Shown: in pieces, positions 41,101 through 56,100 of the stretch
Layout: each line of letters begins with the position of its first letter
Numbering within the stretch: position 1 is the first letter of the stretch
Assembly (NCBI RefSeq): GCF_901933205.1
Contig: NC_044572.1
Coordinates: 33,610,001-33,674,000 of the forward strand
Reading direction: 5' to 3'
DNA: 64,000 bases
DNA from: Camarhynchus parvulus
Taxonomy: Eukaryota > Chordata > Aves > Passeriformes > Thraupidae
Translations under genes and position numbers: made by a program
Notes under the pieces: generated by a model
What the model saw: only the letters and a program-made list of their open reading frames with translations
Told to the model about the DNA's origin: nothing
Databases searched by the model: none

Positions 41101-44100
41101 CCATGGACAGTAGGCTTTCTGACAGCTATGGGCCACCTGTTGTTCACAGACGGCCACTTTATACTCACTTTAAAAGAAATGCAGAAGAGCCTGTGAACCT
41201 TATTTTTCCTCACAAAGACCTGCCACTTCCCACTCAATGGACATCTCATTCTTTTCAGCTACACCAGATTGTCTTACCTCCTCTTCCATCACTGACACCC
41301 AACATCAATGGAAAGAAGGGCTCCCTCTTTAGATGTAGAATTACAGTAATTGAAGATTATGCCCAAGCTCTTGTCACAGACAAAAGCTGAGGTCCAGGTA
41401 TCAAGTTCCTAACCACCTTGTGGATGCAATGTCTTTAAATATTTTTCTGAATTCGTAACTCATGTCTCTGTGAACATTTAGTACTAGCTGAAGGATAACT
41501 TCAAGGCAAATATAAATCCCATAAGAGTATTGCCTCAAAACCCAGAGTGACAGAATTCTGACACGGCTCCATTTCATCAGAGCTGCTGGCATTCAACAAT
41601 ATCCAGTTAAGAGATTGTTTTTCAATCATTTCCATGTCTGACACTTAGCAGATTCCAAATCCCAGTGATCAAGACAACAAAACAATACATCTTGGACCTG
41701 AAAAATAAATTTCTTCCTTTATTACTCTCTACACTAATTCATAGTTCACATCTGCTTTTCACTGTTCTTGTATTACTTTAATTGCTTTTGAATTACAGAT
41801 GAGTAAGACCACTGTAGCACCCCCTTGTCCTCATTCTGGTACTTCACCTATTAGCAAGAAAGTATGTGCAAAAATACTCAATTTATACAATAATATGTTG
41901 GCTAAACAAGTGAAAAATACTTCTTAAGAACTCTGAGATTATAGTTTTGGAAAAAAATATTGTAGAATCCTCACTGTTTTAAAAGAGTCCATTGCCGTGT
42001 TCTTGAATCTGAAAGGTATTTTCATGGAAATTATTCAAAAAAACTTTCAGAAATTACTTCGAAAACTTAGCTTTAGTGCTGTCCTCAAAAATGCAGATCC
42101 TACACACAAGTTTTTTCAACTTCAATTATTCCTGACCCTTCTTATATATTATACTTTGAAATCATTTGCTAATTAAAAGCACTTAGAATTCTTTCTGTGG
42201 AAAAAAAAGTGACAGCACATCAGCATTATATACAACTTCTGGACGAGAACTAAAGAGTTCCCTAACTACCGAAGGCAAGCAATAAACATCGCGGGGAATT
42301 TGGACCATGTGCCAAGATATGTAATCTAATGACTTAGCAGCAATGATCACAGGTAACATCTCAGACTCCATAATCACCCATGTCTCTGCTGACTTAAACC
42401 TACTCTTCTGGTTTGCAAGGGCAAATTAACAGTTCTTTAAGCCTACTGGTTTTAGGAACTGATTGTTCAGCTGTAATGCACACCTGGGACTGCTTGGCAC
42501 CAAACACTGTGTTTTGGCCCACATACCCTGACTGTCCTGTAAGCAGCAAAGGTATCTGGAAAAAGAATTTTCATTAACACAGTGCTGTGAAATCTTCAAT
42601 TCTAGTGTCAAGAAGTCAATATATATGACATTATATCTTGAGAAAACAAATATATGCCATGAGTGTTCATGACTGACAGATTAAATTTACACTCGAGCTC
42701 CACTAGATAATCCTTACTTCTTTCCAAGAGGAGGTAAATCAGAGAACATGTTCTTTTCCCTCCCCCACCCTCATGCTCATGAAAAGGGTAAACATCATAA
42801 AAGAAGTTGCTTCTTCAAAACTGTAGCAGTCCAGCAAGAAGAAAGGATGAAGATGGTATTGTTATGCTGCCTAACTGCAGCAGTTTACTGTTAGAAAAAA
42901 ATAAACCATGAAAGCTGCTTAAAGAGACAATCATAAGAAAGAAACAGGATGTTCATTGTCTACCTTCATATTCAATGTCAGAAATGTTCTGAAACAACAT
43001 CAATATAATTTTTTAAACTATTTTAAATGCTTTGTTTAAAATAAGTAAACAAATTGAAGTGGCTTTTTGCACAGCACATTTCTCATTACATGAAAGTTAA
43101 GACATTTCTTACTTTTCCCTGAGCTTTGCCTTAGTTACAGAGTTTCCCTACCTAAACTTCCAACTACACTGCAAATTGCCCAGAAACCTGAGTTTGACCA
43201 AACAGATTGGCAGAAGACTGATAACAGGAATCAAAAGACAAACACTAGGTTTCCATTGCATCCTCCTGTGCTCAACCAGAGATTGAATCAATCCTCAAGT
43301 TTAATTTACCAAAAACTAAGAACTGATGCAAGTTGTATCGGCTGGAGATCATCACAGCACTGAATCTCACCATCCTCACCTCCTTCTCACCCAGAAGTTT
43401 TCTGTGTTATGGGCAGGCTAAGAAGAGATGACACAAAGCCCCAATGCCAGTCATGTGTCACATTACAGTACTTCAGGATTTACAACCTTATCCGCTCTGT
43501 AAGGGCTTTGTAAAAGGAGTTTTACCTCCATGAAGCAAATAAGCACCACCAAAATAAGAAGCAAAACTTATCTTTAGAATCATTTTAATGGAAATTACAC
43601 TGCATAGCATGGAAAGTACTGCTATAATGCAAGTTTGTGAGGAGAAAGAGAACAAAAGAAAAAAAGCCAACACAAAACTGGAAATTAAGATGTTAGCTTA
43701 GATTAACACCTCTTTTTTCCTATTGGGCCAGAGTGTGGTAGACAGCGCACAAACTGAGCTGAGTTTGAAGACAGGATTAAGGGGGAAGGCAGTAGTTGGC
43801 ACTGCAGTTTTGGGTATGTGCTTCACACAGATGTGAAACCACAGAAGACAATACTAAAGGCCCTTAAAACTATGTCACTGAAACCTCAAGTTAATAAAAA
43901 AATTCTGTCTTCAAGGGCTGTAACAGACGGGAATAACTTTAAAGCTGGTACATGTTCTGTTTTAGGACAAGGACAACTCCATTGTTTAAAATCCCACTAA
44001 ACTAGAAACTCCATGCATCAACTTAGCTCCACCCAGAACACAGAGTTATTTAATACTACAGTTTCAGAAGCTATGTTATAGCTTGTAACATTCAGCTGTG

Positions 44101-47100
44101 GACTGCAAAATTATATATAGTGACTAAGGCAGAAAATAAATAGCTAATTAAGAAAAATGGTCCTTTATTAACGAAATTTTACATTTTGCTTAGCCAAGTT
44201 TTCCTCCACGATTTTATTAAAAAACCAAAAAGACTAAAGACTAGTTTGCTGAAGACAGCATAAAGATTTCTTTTCCTGAAGAATCTTCCAAGGGAAGTTT
44301 TACAACTTGGGAATTCTTTGAAAGTTCTGATGGTTTTTTTACTTTACCTGAATAACCACAGCAAAACACTGACTAATACTGAGAACCATGAAAATTATCC
44401 TTCCATGGTAAATATGAATTTGTACGGGCTATTAAAGAAGAAAGTGACTTAACAGATCAAAAGATTAAATTTCCTACATCTCTTTGTACCCCTCCCAACT
44501 ATCAGCCTGCCAGCAGACAGTACATGGTGTATACCACTGAAATCTGTGCTTTAGGCTAATAGTCTGTTGGCATTCTGGATACTGGTTTGAACATATCCAG
44601 CTTCTGCCAGGAAAATTCATCCACACTGTCTCCTGTCACTAGCAGGAGAAAAAAAAATAGCTAAGCAATGAGATAGCTAGAGAATACAGTGTCAGTCCTG
44701 ATTACTGCCACAGTTCTCAAAATTTCCCAATTTTCAAAACCATGCAAAAATATCAATATGCTTTTTTTAAAACAAAAACTTGTTATTCAAATACCAAACC
44801 AAATATTATCAACTGAACTGGCTTAATTTTCTTCTGAAATGCTGGCATAAAAACACTGGAAAACCACAGAAATGCAAAATTTTACTTACTTGAGAAAATG
44901 CAAATTATAACCAAATAAATGATAACACAGTACAATGAGCTATGCACCTGAAATTCAATATTTATAAAGCTAGTGGATCTGTGAAAACAGAGGATTAGAA
45001 TCCTCTAACATGAATATGCTTTGAGGATAAAAACAAAGTGGAGATTAATTTCTTCTCTCTCTTCACAAGGATCTAGCATGTTTGCCTTCTGCATTCCAGA
45101 GCTTAGCATAGCTTTGCAGCTGTACAAATAATTTTTTTCTGTTCTCCTACCAGGCATTCCAGATTTCTTATTTGTTCTGTATTATTATGCCAGGTAACAG
45201 CAGGGATAATGATGCTCCACCTTTGACCATGAAAGGAAGAAAGTGTAATTCACTTACCTGGGAAAATAGCAAAGAGAGCCAAGAGTAATTAAATGTAACC
45301 AATCAGGTCTAATTAAAAGAGATGAACCAAAATGGAATGTACTCTTTTACCATCAAGTTTAGATGAACAGCTACACAAGAAAAAAATAAGGCCTACTCCT
45401 GTGAGGTTTGTCAGCCAGCATTTCACCTGACACGCTTCAATATGACATGAACTAAGAAGAGGACTACTCTAAGGCTTCAGAGTCATAAGTCTGTAAAGCA
45501 TATGATTATTAAAGCACATTTATGGAAGATATAAGGACCTAAATAATCACCTAAAACCTATTGCAAACTTATGCTTTATTTTTACTTAATTATGTCAAAA
45601 CTAAAAGCTCCACTCTAAGAAGTAAAATGGTCTTTCCTGAGAAGTTCACAATTCAAATAGACAAGATGGAAAAAGCATGAGATAAAAGAAGATAATCTCT
45701 ACTTGATAATATGAAAATGAAGCACACTCCAAGATCACAGGGAAATAAATTAACTAAAAACTGAAACTAAATTTCTTGAACTACCCCTTCTTTGTGATGT
45801 TTTTACATTTCAGGTTTATTAGCCACATTAGAGATAACGGCTCCCAGAAAACTCACAAAAATGGGATGTAAGTGAAAATACTCTAAATTCCTACAGAATC
45901 ACACCAAGGCAGCAATTCACTGAAGACAGAGCTCAAAGCAAAGAACTCAAAATCTGTATTAACCAATGCCCTTCTCCGGGTATTTTATGTGTAACTGCTC
46001 CAGATCTACTTACTATCTGGCATTCAAATGAACAGGTAAGGTAACTGAAGCTCAAAAAAGAGTAATTCATCCCAGGATATATGTAGAGCTTCTTTAACAA
46101 AAGCATAAGCAAGCACACAAGACCTCATTCTGTAAGAACCTCAACATCCAAAAAGCACTGTAATAAGGTTTGGATGTATCTTGTAGCTATAAAATTAAGC
46201 CCAGTAATGTAGTTTTTATATTCACTGCAGAGAGTTTTTCAGCATGCATGACACACTGCATGTCACTTCAGCAGAACATGCATTATGTGGTGAAGTAATC
46301 TAGGTACAATTCAAAGATATGGAACAACCCAAAAAACAGCTCCTAAAGATATATAAATTAATATCTTATAATTTTATGATACTCATTTTCATGAGACACT
46401 TGTTTTTTTCACCCTTTATTCACTGAAATGACCTTAATTTGAAAATCAAGACAAAGTGTAAAATGATCTTTTCTCCAGTGGTCAGGAAATTCTACCTAAT
46501 AGATACAGAAGATTAGTCAGCATCACATGAAACAACTAATTTTTCCTCTCAGATTATTGCTGATAATTGCACTGCTCCAAACAGCAAGGGGTATAGAACT
46601 CTATTTCATACAAAGTGATTATTAATTGTCATATCACTTGTTAACTAATGATAACTGAAAAATTGATTTTTTTTCAGCTTCTTAAAATTTAATAAAGAAC
46701 AGCAAGCTTTCTCCCAGTACTTGAATGTCTATAATCAAGAACTTTTGCCAAGCTCTCTTTCTTTGTTTAGCCATCTGACAGATACAGTTGGACATTTAAA
46801 GGCATAATCATTCGACCACATTGGAAAATCCACAGTAAAAAGTTTCAGTATCATCATAGCCATGCTGGAAAACATGAAACAGAACAGTGTCAACACTCAT
46901 GTTGCTTTCCTTGCAGTTCACTTCCAGAGTCTTTTCAAACAAACACATTGCTTTCTTGCAGGATTGTAATACCATGTATTAGGCAGAAGCTGGTAACATT
47001 TGGAACGATAGAGAACTTCTGCTTAATACAAATGCCAAAATGAATAAAGAAAAGAAATAATGGGCATGTTCCTGGAAAAAGCTGTAAGGCTTTTCAATTT

Positions 47101-50100
47101 TTTAATTTAAAAAAATTGCATACCAGAAAATGTTAATGAGCTGAAGGTCCCCTGAGTTCACTTTTACACATTGTGTGCTATTTTGATGCCTTGCTAAAGA
47201 AAACTGTTCTCTCACTCAGAACTGAAGACATTTTTTTTGAATATCATACTAAAATCTGAAATCTAAAAGTATCTTATTCATCATGCTACTTTACTCACTT
47301 CCTTTAAGCCACTCAGGGTTATCAAACTAGAAGAAGAGAAGACAAAATGATCACAAGTCACACAGTTAGAAAGAATTCAATAATACCTTTAACTTCTTCA
47401 TAAATGCTATCATCTATCAGGCCACTGTTCGCTTGTCCAACATCATCATATTCCTCTTCCTCCTCCTCAGGAACAGCATTAGATCCCATATCTATGTAAC
47501 AGTGGTTTAAAAAGTTAACATCTAGTGGAAAAGAATGCCTAAGCAGAAATTTATGCAAAATGAAAATAATTCTTCTATGACCTGCTCCTTCCAGTACATT
47601 CTGCTTATTGTTTTTTTACACTGTTCAAGGGGTAAGAAAGAGTTTATATGAAGGAGCTTATATAAGGGAGAGCTTTCAAGCTAAATAGTATTCTGGGAGA
47701 AAAGCAAAAATCTTGAAGAAAGAGAAAAGTCATATAAAAGCTGTATACAATTGAAAATTAGGACTTGCTACTCAAAACTTGGACATGTGGGAATCCTACA
47801 GGTATTAACATGACAGACAAGTAAATGGATAGAACGACTGTCACTAAGCAGTATTGGCAATGAAGGCAACTGCTCTACTGGCTGGCTTACCTTGAATTAC
47901 AAATCTGACTTGCTGTACCCATTCCTCTGCTTCTTTGGGAGTGGCAGCTGTAAACTATTAAATGTTTATTAATAACTACTAGCAGTAATGTCAAAAACAC
48001 AACTACAATTTCATTAGCAATAAAAAAGAGGGAATGTAACATTCCCGTCACTTCCTCGAGAAACCATTAGCATTCTTTTCATGTCTTCTGGTACTTTTCT
48101 TGCAAGGATGCTTCTTATAATGTACAGCTAATTTTGACAAATTTACGTAATTGAAGGAGAGGATGATGGATTTGAAACTCTGATCAGCAGCTGGCAGCTG
48201 TGCAGAAAAAAGCTGCTTCTCTTCATCAATGTCAAAGCCAGAACTGATGAACAAAATTTGCCCTTGACAATTAGAAGACACCCATGAATTTCTTTAGACT
48301 GCTGGGTACAGTTTTCTTAAAAATGTTCTTGTCAGACTCCAACACACTACCTGACAGCTTAATTAACTGGCTTTCAACCGCAATCTCAGATATTTAAAAC
48401 TTATTAAACTTACATTCCATATTGATGTCTGGCTGATAGATCTCTGAATTGCACAGCTGATATGTGCCTTTTTGTAGGTTTTCCTTGAAAAGCCATGACC
48501 AATACAATATGTATTTAACACTGATACATATTTTAACGTTTTTTACTATTTAATTCATCCAAGAAATCACACAGACACACTATACAATAGATATTAAAAT
48601 GGTAATATTGAAATGACCAATAGATAAAGATGATAGATTTCCTTGCTCTTGACCAAAAAGATAATATTTGAACATGTACATACATACGTTTAATCAGATT
48701 TTTTTTTCCTAATATATGAATATTAAATACGTGCAAGCTAGGGTTTCCTTTTTTCATTAAGATATCAGTGACAGTTGTTTCACTGGAAATGCTAATTCAC
48801 TAACTGGAATTGTAACAGCTTTGTCAATTAAATTTCAAGTCAACATAAAAAAGTCCAACCTGATAAATGCGCTTATCTGGAGCAGAGATTTCAAAACAAC
48901 AATCTTTCTTCGTATCCTTCCGAAGGCTATTATTCATTCTGATGGTGTAGCCCTCTAAGGCAAATTCACCTTTCTGTTGTTTGTCTGTTGGTGATAAAAA
49001 ACAAAGTTAGAGCTTCATTTACAACAGTGAATGTAAGTGGCTCAGCAGGTTATCGTTTATTCAGATTTTGTTTTCTATTTCATGAATTTTACAAAGAACA
49101 CGCAGGTTTTTAGCCAAATGATTAAGTGATGCTTCTGGAGATAAAGCTTTATTTTAAGGGAAGATATACCCAAAAGTACATTTTTTCTGTAGGATGCCTA
49201 AGAAATTCCACAGGGGTATGTTTGCAGATGGTGGTCTTATTTAGTAAGAAGTGCGTGTTATGACACTTGTATCTAGGGAAAGCCAAGAACTGGAACTTGC
49301 AAGACACGTTTCCTATAAATCAGTGTCTCTTTCAGGTTCAGTAAACCAATGGGAAAACCTGTCTAGCTCAGAACTTGCTGAGCTCCCTCCTAAACTAACC
49401 ACTTCACTCAAAAAATAAACTTCAAGCTTCTTTTTAAGCAATTGGAAAAGCTGCTTTTCACATTCTCCCACCCACTCCCAGATGTGCCTGATTTCAACAT
49501 GGGAAAAATACAGAATGAATTTCGTTATAAATTCAGGTGTGTGCATCTGTGTTCACTCCAAAAGCCTTTCTCTCAAAACAGCAAATGTTTAATTAGCTAA
49601 TAAAAGTACTGAGCCCTACCACAGTTTATTAGGTACAGCCATGTGGTTGTTTTAAAGACAATATTCTACTTTTCAAAGGTCCTGGTTTATAAAAGTATCA
49701 CTTACAACAGATCTGACTTGTGCATGTTGTGCAAGCAGCACCTGTGCACTCCTTTCGAGCCCTTCAAACCAAATTCTACAGCAGATTTTATGTGCTCTGG
49801 CATATTTTGGCGAATATTAAAAACAAACCAAAAATGTAAAAGTAATTAAGTTTTGCAATTTCTGCAGATCACAGTGCAGCATTCAAGTGAAGACTGGCAT
49901 TGTATTTCACATTTTGCACAGGCAAACAAAGTGCAGTTGCATATTTTAAAAAAATGCCATTTAGTGTGAGGCTTTTTTTACGCAGAAGAGAAAAGCGTTA
50001 ATCAACAATAAGCACCAGGCACAGCAGTGAAACTACTCTCAGTATTGCTGAATAGAACTTAGGTGCAAATTGAGCATCCATTGCTTATGCTTGTCAACAA

Positions 50101-53100
50101 AAGGAGAAAATTTCTACTGTAGATAAAATAGGAAAACTATTGTTTTCAACAAATTTTTGTCATATTTCTGGGAATTTAATAGGAAATAAAATCTGTTTCC
50201 ACTCGTGAGAGTGTAAAAATTGGCTAACAAAGCAATGTGAACATACATGGACATAAGGGCAGTCACCAGTCAAATACTCTTTCTAGGAATCTTATGTGCA
50301 CATAGACACATATTCTCTGTCCTTCCACCTTTTTATGAACTCTCACCCAGGGCAAGCAAATACCCAATAATACAATCATATGAGAAAATCTGGGGCACCA
50401 TTCTATTTTCACTTCTAGTCCCTTCCCCCACAGTAAGTTTTATTCTGTCTTAAATAAGTACTAATAATATAGTACTAGTATTTTCTATTTGCTCAATCCT
50501 CCACCTCTATTTCAAACAGCACACACATGCAAAATTCATGAAATCACACCAAGGTAGGTATTAGAAATAATAACTTGCAATAGGTTAACTAGGTTCCTTT
50601 TAATGAAATTCATTTCTGCCTAGGACTGTTATTGTTCCCTCCCTTGTGACCTCAGGGAGAAGATGAAGTGAAACACATTAATTTCTCACTCTCCCATGCT
50701 GGAGGTTTATCAAAACCCTAGAAGATAGGAGCACGCAGGCAGAATAAACAAATACCAGGTTCAAAAGGTAAAAACATTTTGTCAAGATAAAAATGAGGCA
50801 AGTATTCAAATTTACTCTCTTGGATTATTTCTGAGACTGCTTCTCTGTGACATGGATGATCCCTTTTATGGTAATACACTTTTACAGAGCTAATCTCGAA
50901 TGATCTTTGCACTGGTACTCGTTCTTTCAAAGAGCATTGCAGTTAAACCACAAAGATGCTGTACTTTGGAAGGGGATGGTGCATGACATCCATATCCCAT
51001 TTGATTGTTTTTCTGTTTATACGGTTTTTGTCTTATCTCTCTGAACACACTATTTCAGTGCTAATGAAAATTACCTGTATACATCACCAAATATTTATAT
51101 ACATCCATCCTTTGCTATTATAGTCTTTCAATGGCCATTATAGCAATAGACTAGACTTGGCATTGCTGCTTTTACTTCCAATTGTCTTAGCAGTAACCTC
51201 TGAATAAAGTCCAGTGTGGTGCAAATGAGGAAATTCTAAGACAACGAGGTACTTCACAGCCCTGACTCAGAACCTGTTAAAGTTGAAAGACTCCATGAAT
51301 TCACACTCCCTGTGGCAGCAAGCCAGAGATAAGACCCAGTATGTCCTGAGAAATGGCTCCAGAAATACAGAATGGCAGAACACAGGTCAGCTATAGCTCA
51401 GCTGCCTGCTCTGATGGTGACAAACAGTGGAGGTCTACAAATGCCACTTGCTCTTGCAGAATACACCTTTCCAGTTAGGACTGGAAAGCAACTGAAAAGG
51501 ATCAGACCATCCCTTGATCACCACGGAGCAAACCATGACCCACAGCAGCTGCCTGGCCAGGCAGAGCAGTCAGGTGCAGGCTTGAAGGCAGAGGCATCCT
51601 GGGATCATCAGACTCAACAATCACCTCGACTTCACTGCTTGGCACAGGCTTGTAGCTAAACGGGTTTGGACAGACCTGGGCTTCTGGTTTCAAGATGCTT
51701 CGTGAAATTAGGGCCACAGCGGCTCCTGTGAACTTTCACATCACCAGATAAATTGTTTATATCAGAAATATTTTCTAGATACTGTGCTTTAGGGAGAATT
51801 AAACAGTTTCTGATATTAAAATGTTTTGAAGACTTAAAGATTTTACTTGGAGAATTAAAATTAGATACTGTTAGTTTTTATAGCAGGAGTCAACAGTAGA
51901 AGCACACTTACATTACAGATGCTTAATTTTCATTTTGAACCCCCAAATCAGAACCAGAGTTTTGCTTAGGCAGGAATACAACAACATATTTAGGAAGAAC
52001 TAGGGAGATACATGCTGATGGAACACACTTCTCTGAAGCACAATAACAATTTTGCTGTGTGTTATTTTATCAAGAAAAAATTGTTGTTCCAATTCAACCA
52101 CAGAAAACCCTTAAGTTGTCCCAGAAAAACATAAAACAGAAATGCAAAAAGTGTAATATCAGTCTTGTAAAAATAAAAAGGACTGTGAACATCATCAAGC
52201 ACAACTTATTTCACAATGAAGCCAAATCTAATTTCAGCATAAGCTGTCCTTTGCTCTCATCTCTCTCCCCTGCTTCCTGTCCTTTGCTCAACCTCCTCTC
52301 TCCCCTGCTTCCTATGTCAGGCACAGAACAGAAAAATAAATCTGGGCCTATGTAGATCATTTTGCAACAGGAATTTAAAATCATTAAAAAGTAGTATAGC
52401 AGAGGGGAGAGTCAGGCACTAGGTATAGGAAAAAAAAAACAAAGCTATTACACAGAATTTTAAATGAACTAAATATGGGGGCTATATTTAACATAGAGAA
52501 AATTCAGATCTGAATAAAATTTGAAAGCCTTTAAATATTTCTCACATATAAACTTCATTCATCCTAAAAAGAGTTAAATGTTGTTAACAGAAACAGGGCC
52601 AATATTATATTGGGTAAAGAGAGTCTCAAGGGAAGCAGAGAAAAAGCGTTTTGAAGTAACCTTGCGTAACTAAGTCCATGGGAACATTTAAAACAAAGAA
52701 GGGTAAACCTTCAATGAGATCTTGAAATTACTGGGTTGTAAATTTGAGGCCTAAGGCAATGTGCTCATATTATTAGCACATGTTAAAAGAATTAGTGCAC
52801 TCTGAAGAACAGAGAGGACTGGGATAGTAGAAAGGAAAGAAGTTACAGAGAAAGACATAAGGAACAAAGGCAAACAGAAAGATTTCAGAGAGTGATAAAG
52901 TATTTATAGATACTATTAGAATCTATAATTTAACTCTCTTCATCTTGAAATTAGGAGCCTTTAAGATTTTACAGTTTACATGGCTTCATGCTAAATGTAG
53001 TTTCACATACTTTTCCATGTGCAGGATGCCTGCTATGAAAAAATAGCTCAGTGTAAGTATCTCCAAAATGGTAATTCCTTTTCCAGCCTTTGAACAAATG

Positions 53101-56100
53101 CATGCACAGAAGTTCTTCCTTTTAAGACAGCAGATCTGAAATGTAATCAACTTTTTTTTCCTTCTTCTTTTTTTCTTTAATCTAGTCCTCTGAGAAACTG
53201 AAATTGCAAAATAATTAAGAAATGGAGGAAGTGATTTAGGGCACTGAATTGTTTACATTCTGTTTGCTTATACCCAATAGTTATTCTTTAAATAATGCAT
53301 TATTAACAAAAAGTGTGAGTCTTGAGGTCTGAATTTAACAGTCTCACAGCAGAAGACCCAGTACACATCAAACAGATGCCTTTGATTGCCATCACCCTGC
53401 CACAACAAAGTCCTGTTGAGCATGCACAATTCCCTTTTCTGCCCAAATAGAAGTAGCTCACCACTGGCCTGGTCATCGCTATCTTATTATTCAGAGAAAT
53501 CCAAAATTATCGTGTCCATGTTAAAACTAAAGAAATTGAAAAATAAAAAATAAACTTGGACTTTTCTAAAAGCCTCTGAATTATATGCCTCTTTAATATC
53601 ATATTACTGGCGGGCAAGCAGATACCATTTTCAAGTTATAAAAATAAAAATAAATTTTTAGTGCCCATTAGCAGAGGAAAAATTACCATAATGTTATCAA
53701 TTACTGTCTTGCTAAACATTTAGCTGATCTCTCCAGTTTGCTGAGACAGAAGGGCATATAACATTGTGGCCTAGTGAGAAAGAAGTAATGAAGCCATTAA
53801 TTCAATCATTTATAAAGCAACAAATTAACTTTCCTTATTCACAGGCACTTTGAGGTCTGAAAGGTTATCCATACCATCTCGGTGTCTGAGGACACAGGAA
53901 CAGCCAGGGATCATATAGAAAAATGATAGGGAACCAGGGTACTCAATTCAGGGTGCAACTGCATGGAAGAAAAGAAAAGAGAGGACTGTAAAAGATTTAT
54001 GGAAGGAAAGACTATGAAAAGGAGCACCAGGCAAGCTTCTCAAAATCCCACCCAGCTCTGACATTTGAACGCAGCCCTCTGCAATGTTGTGGGCCACATG
54101 CTGGCAACTGATACTGCAGCACAGGCATAAATACACACGTGCATCCCACAACACCTATTTCTGACATGTGATTAGCTCAAACCTTTAAGCCTTGTTTCTC
54201 CATCTACTCCATCTATCAGTGATCAAGATAAAAATGCAGGTGATTCACTTAGACCTGTTTATATGGCTGGATAAATTACATTGTTTCACTACCCAATGCT
54301 TCTCCAAATGGAGGAGAAAACTGAAAACAGGGAAACAAGAAATACACTGGCCTGCAGGCATCACAACTGTCGAAGAGATGCCTGGAGTTTTTTAGGTGAA
54401 CACGCACACAAACACACAGCCATTTACTGTATTTCACAGGCTTTATCTTGCACTATATACTTCTGGACTAGGCCTTACTTTTTCATCATTCAGCTTAGAG
54501 TAAATGATTCTGAAACTCTTCCTTAAATGTTTGTGAGCTTTATACACTTCCACACTTCTTGCTTTCCCAATGCAAAAAGGAGAGAAGTTCAGTTAGAATA
54601 ACTAAAACTGCTTTGGAAACAACAAATCTATACAAATAATAAAAAGGCATCCTATAGCCTCATATTAACCACTCAGTTACATTTCCACTGGTACTTAAGC
54701 ATGAAAAAAATCAAACTTTGGTCAACAAATGACACATCACTGCAGACACAAAATGGGTTTCACCTATGGTGAACAATAGTTTATTCACCTATGGTGAACA
54801 ATAGTTTATTCACCTATGGTCTGGTTTTAAAACCAGACACAATTCAAAACAAGTCAAGATGGGTGCAGAAATCCCTGCTGCCTCTCAGCATTACATCCCC
54901 CAACACACAGGCACTAGCAGCCCATCATCCATCTAAAGTAATGCAGGCAGCAGGAATGAGTACGTGTGGAATCCGCGTCACTTTGAAACCAGGTTCACAA
55001 TTTGCACAAAGCCACCAAACACACACTTCAGTACTGATCTACTGTGGGTATGAACACACTCTGAATTTCTACATGGTCCAAGTTACCTGGTACAGCATCA
55101 AGGGTCACAGTCAAAGAAGGAGGCCCCCAGCACAACAGCATGCTACAGCAGGTACCACTGCTGGCCACAACAGTGGGAGTGAAAACAGTTGCAGTGAGTA
55201 AATGCCAGAGCTGCTCAGGATTGCCTCATCACACACCTCATCCATGCTGACACTGTGCAGCTGAACAGCGTGATGAACTGCAGCATGTAGCCTCACAACC
55301 ATTAAGGCGATGGCTCACTTTTAACAGCATGCTAGCCTGCCATGGCTGGTGTCCAGTTTCTGCTCAATGACAGTGAGTTACTTCTGCACTGCAACAGGCA
55401 CTTTTATATAGGATCAGGCCTGAAGACAGTACCTCTGACCAGTCTAGAAAAACCTTTTTTTATTCAAAGGCAAGTTCAGGAGTGACTTAGTCATCCCATT
55501 TTACAAAATTAAGTCACTACACCAAGCTTAACTAGTTTTTCTGCACTACAAGCACCAATCCAATGGAGGTAGGGCAGAAATTCATGCATCTGATTTGTTT
55601 GCTTCCTCCATGAATTATATTAATTATTGCTTGGAGTCCAACCATGCCATGCTCTCTACAACTACATGAAAGGAGGTTGTAATGAGGTAGGGGTGAGTCT
55701 CTTCTTCCAAGTAACAAGTGATAGTACAAGAAGAAATAGCCTCAAGTTGCACCAGGGAAGGTTTAGATTGGGTATTAGGCAATTTTTTTTCACTGAGAGT
55801 TGTCATGTATTGGAACAGGTTGCACAGGGAAGTGGTGGAGTCACCATCCCTGGACGTATTTATTACACATGTAAATTTGGCACTTAGGGTTTAGTGGTGG
55901 GCCTGGCAGTGCTGCATTAATGGTTGCACTCGATGATCTTAGAGGTCTTTTCCAACCTAAATGATTCTGTGATTCAATACAGTTCCAATGGACCATGTGC
56001 CCCTCCCACACCATTAGGTTATGGATAGGAGGACCTTCCCCAAACAATCTGCAGCCTACAAAAGCTCTAAATGCATTAGCAAAAAAAACCCTCTCTATAG

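Larger units (their letters stand above)
27412..47386 (-). other. SKAP2: SKAP2 large intron (20 kb)
   Basis: Phase 1 intron between the two linker exons. It holds the solo LTR (35412-35796), one CR1 (38343-38548), two short tandem duplications (28191-28260 and 29534-29573), a T13G14 homopolymer junction (35197-35223), and a CTCF-like site near 29182-29196. A mid-GC stretch at 37880-38200 is unassigned. No further exon was recognised. Confidence 0.85.

Noticed and set aside
41067..41390. 107-residue open frame on the plus strand
   Set aside because: No family resemblance, no splice sites in agreement, and it is located in the large SKAP2 intron.
54791..55201. 136-residue open frame on the plus strand
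   Set aside because: Its start lies in a tandem repeat, the composition is Ser/Thr/His/Gln-rich without a family signature, and it is inside the SKAP2 intron. No splice or promoter support.
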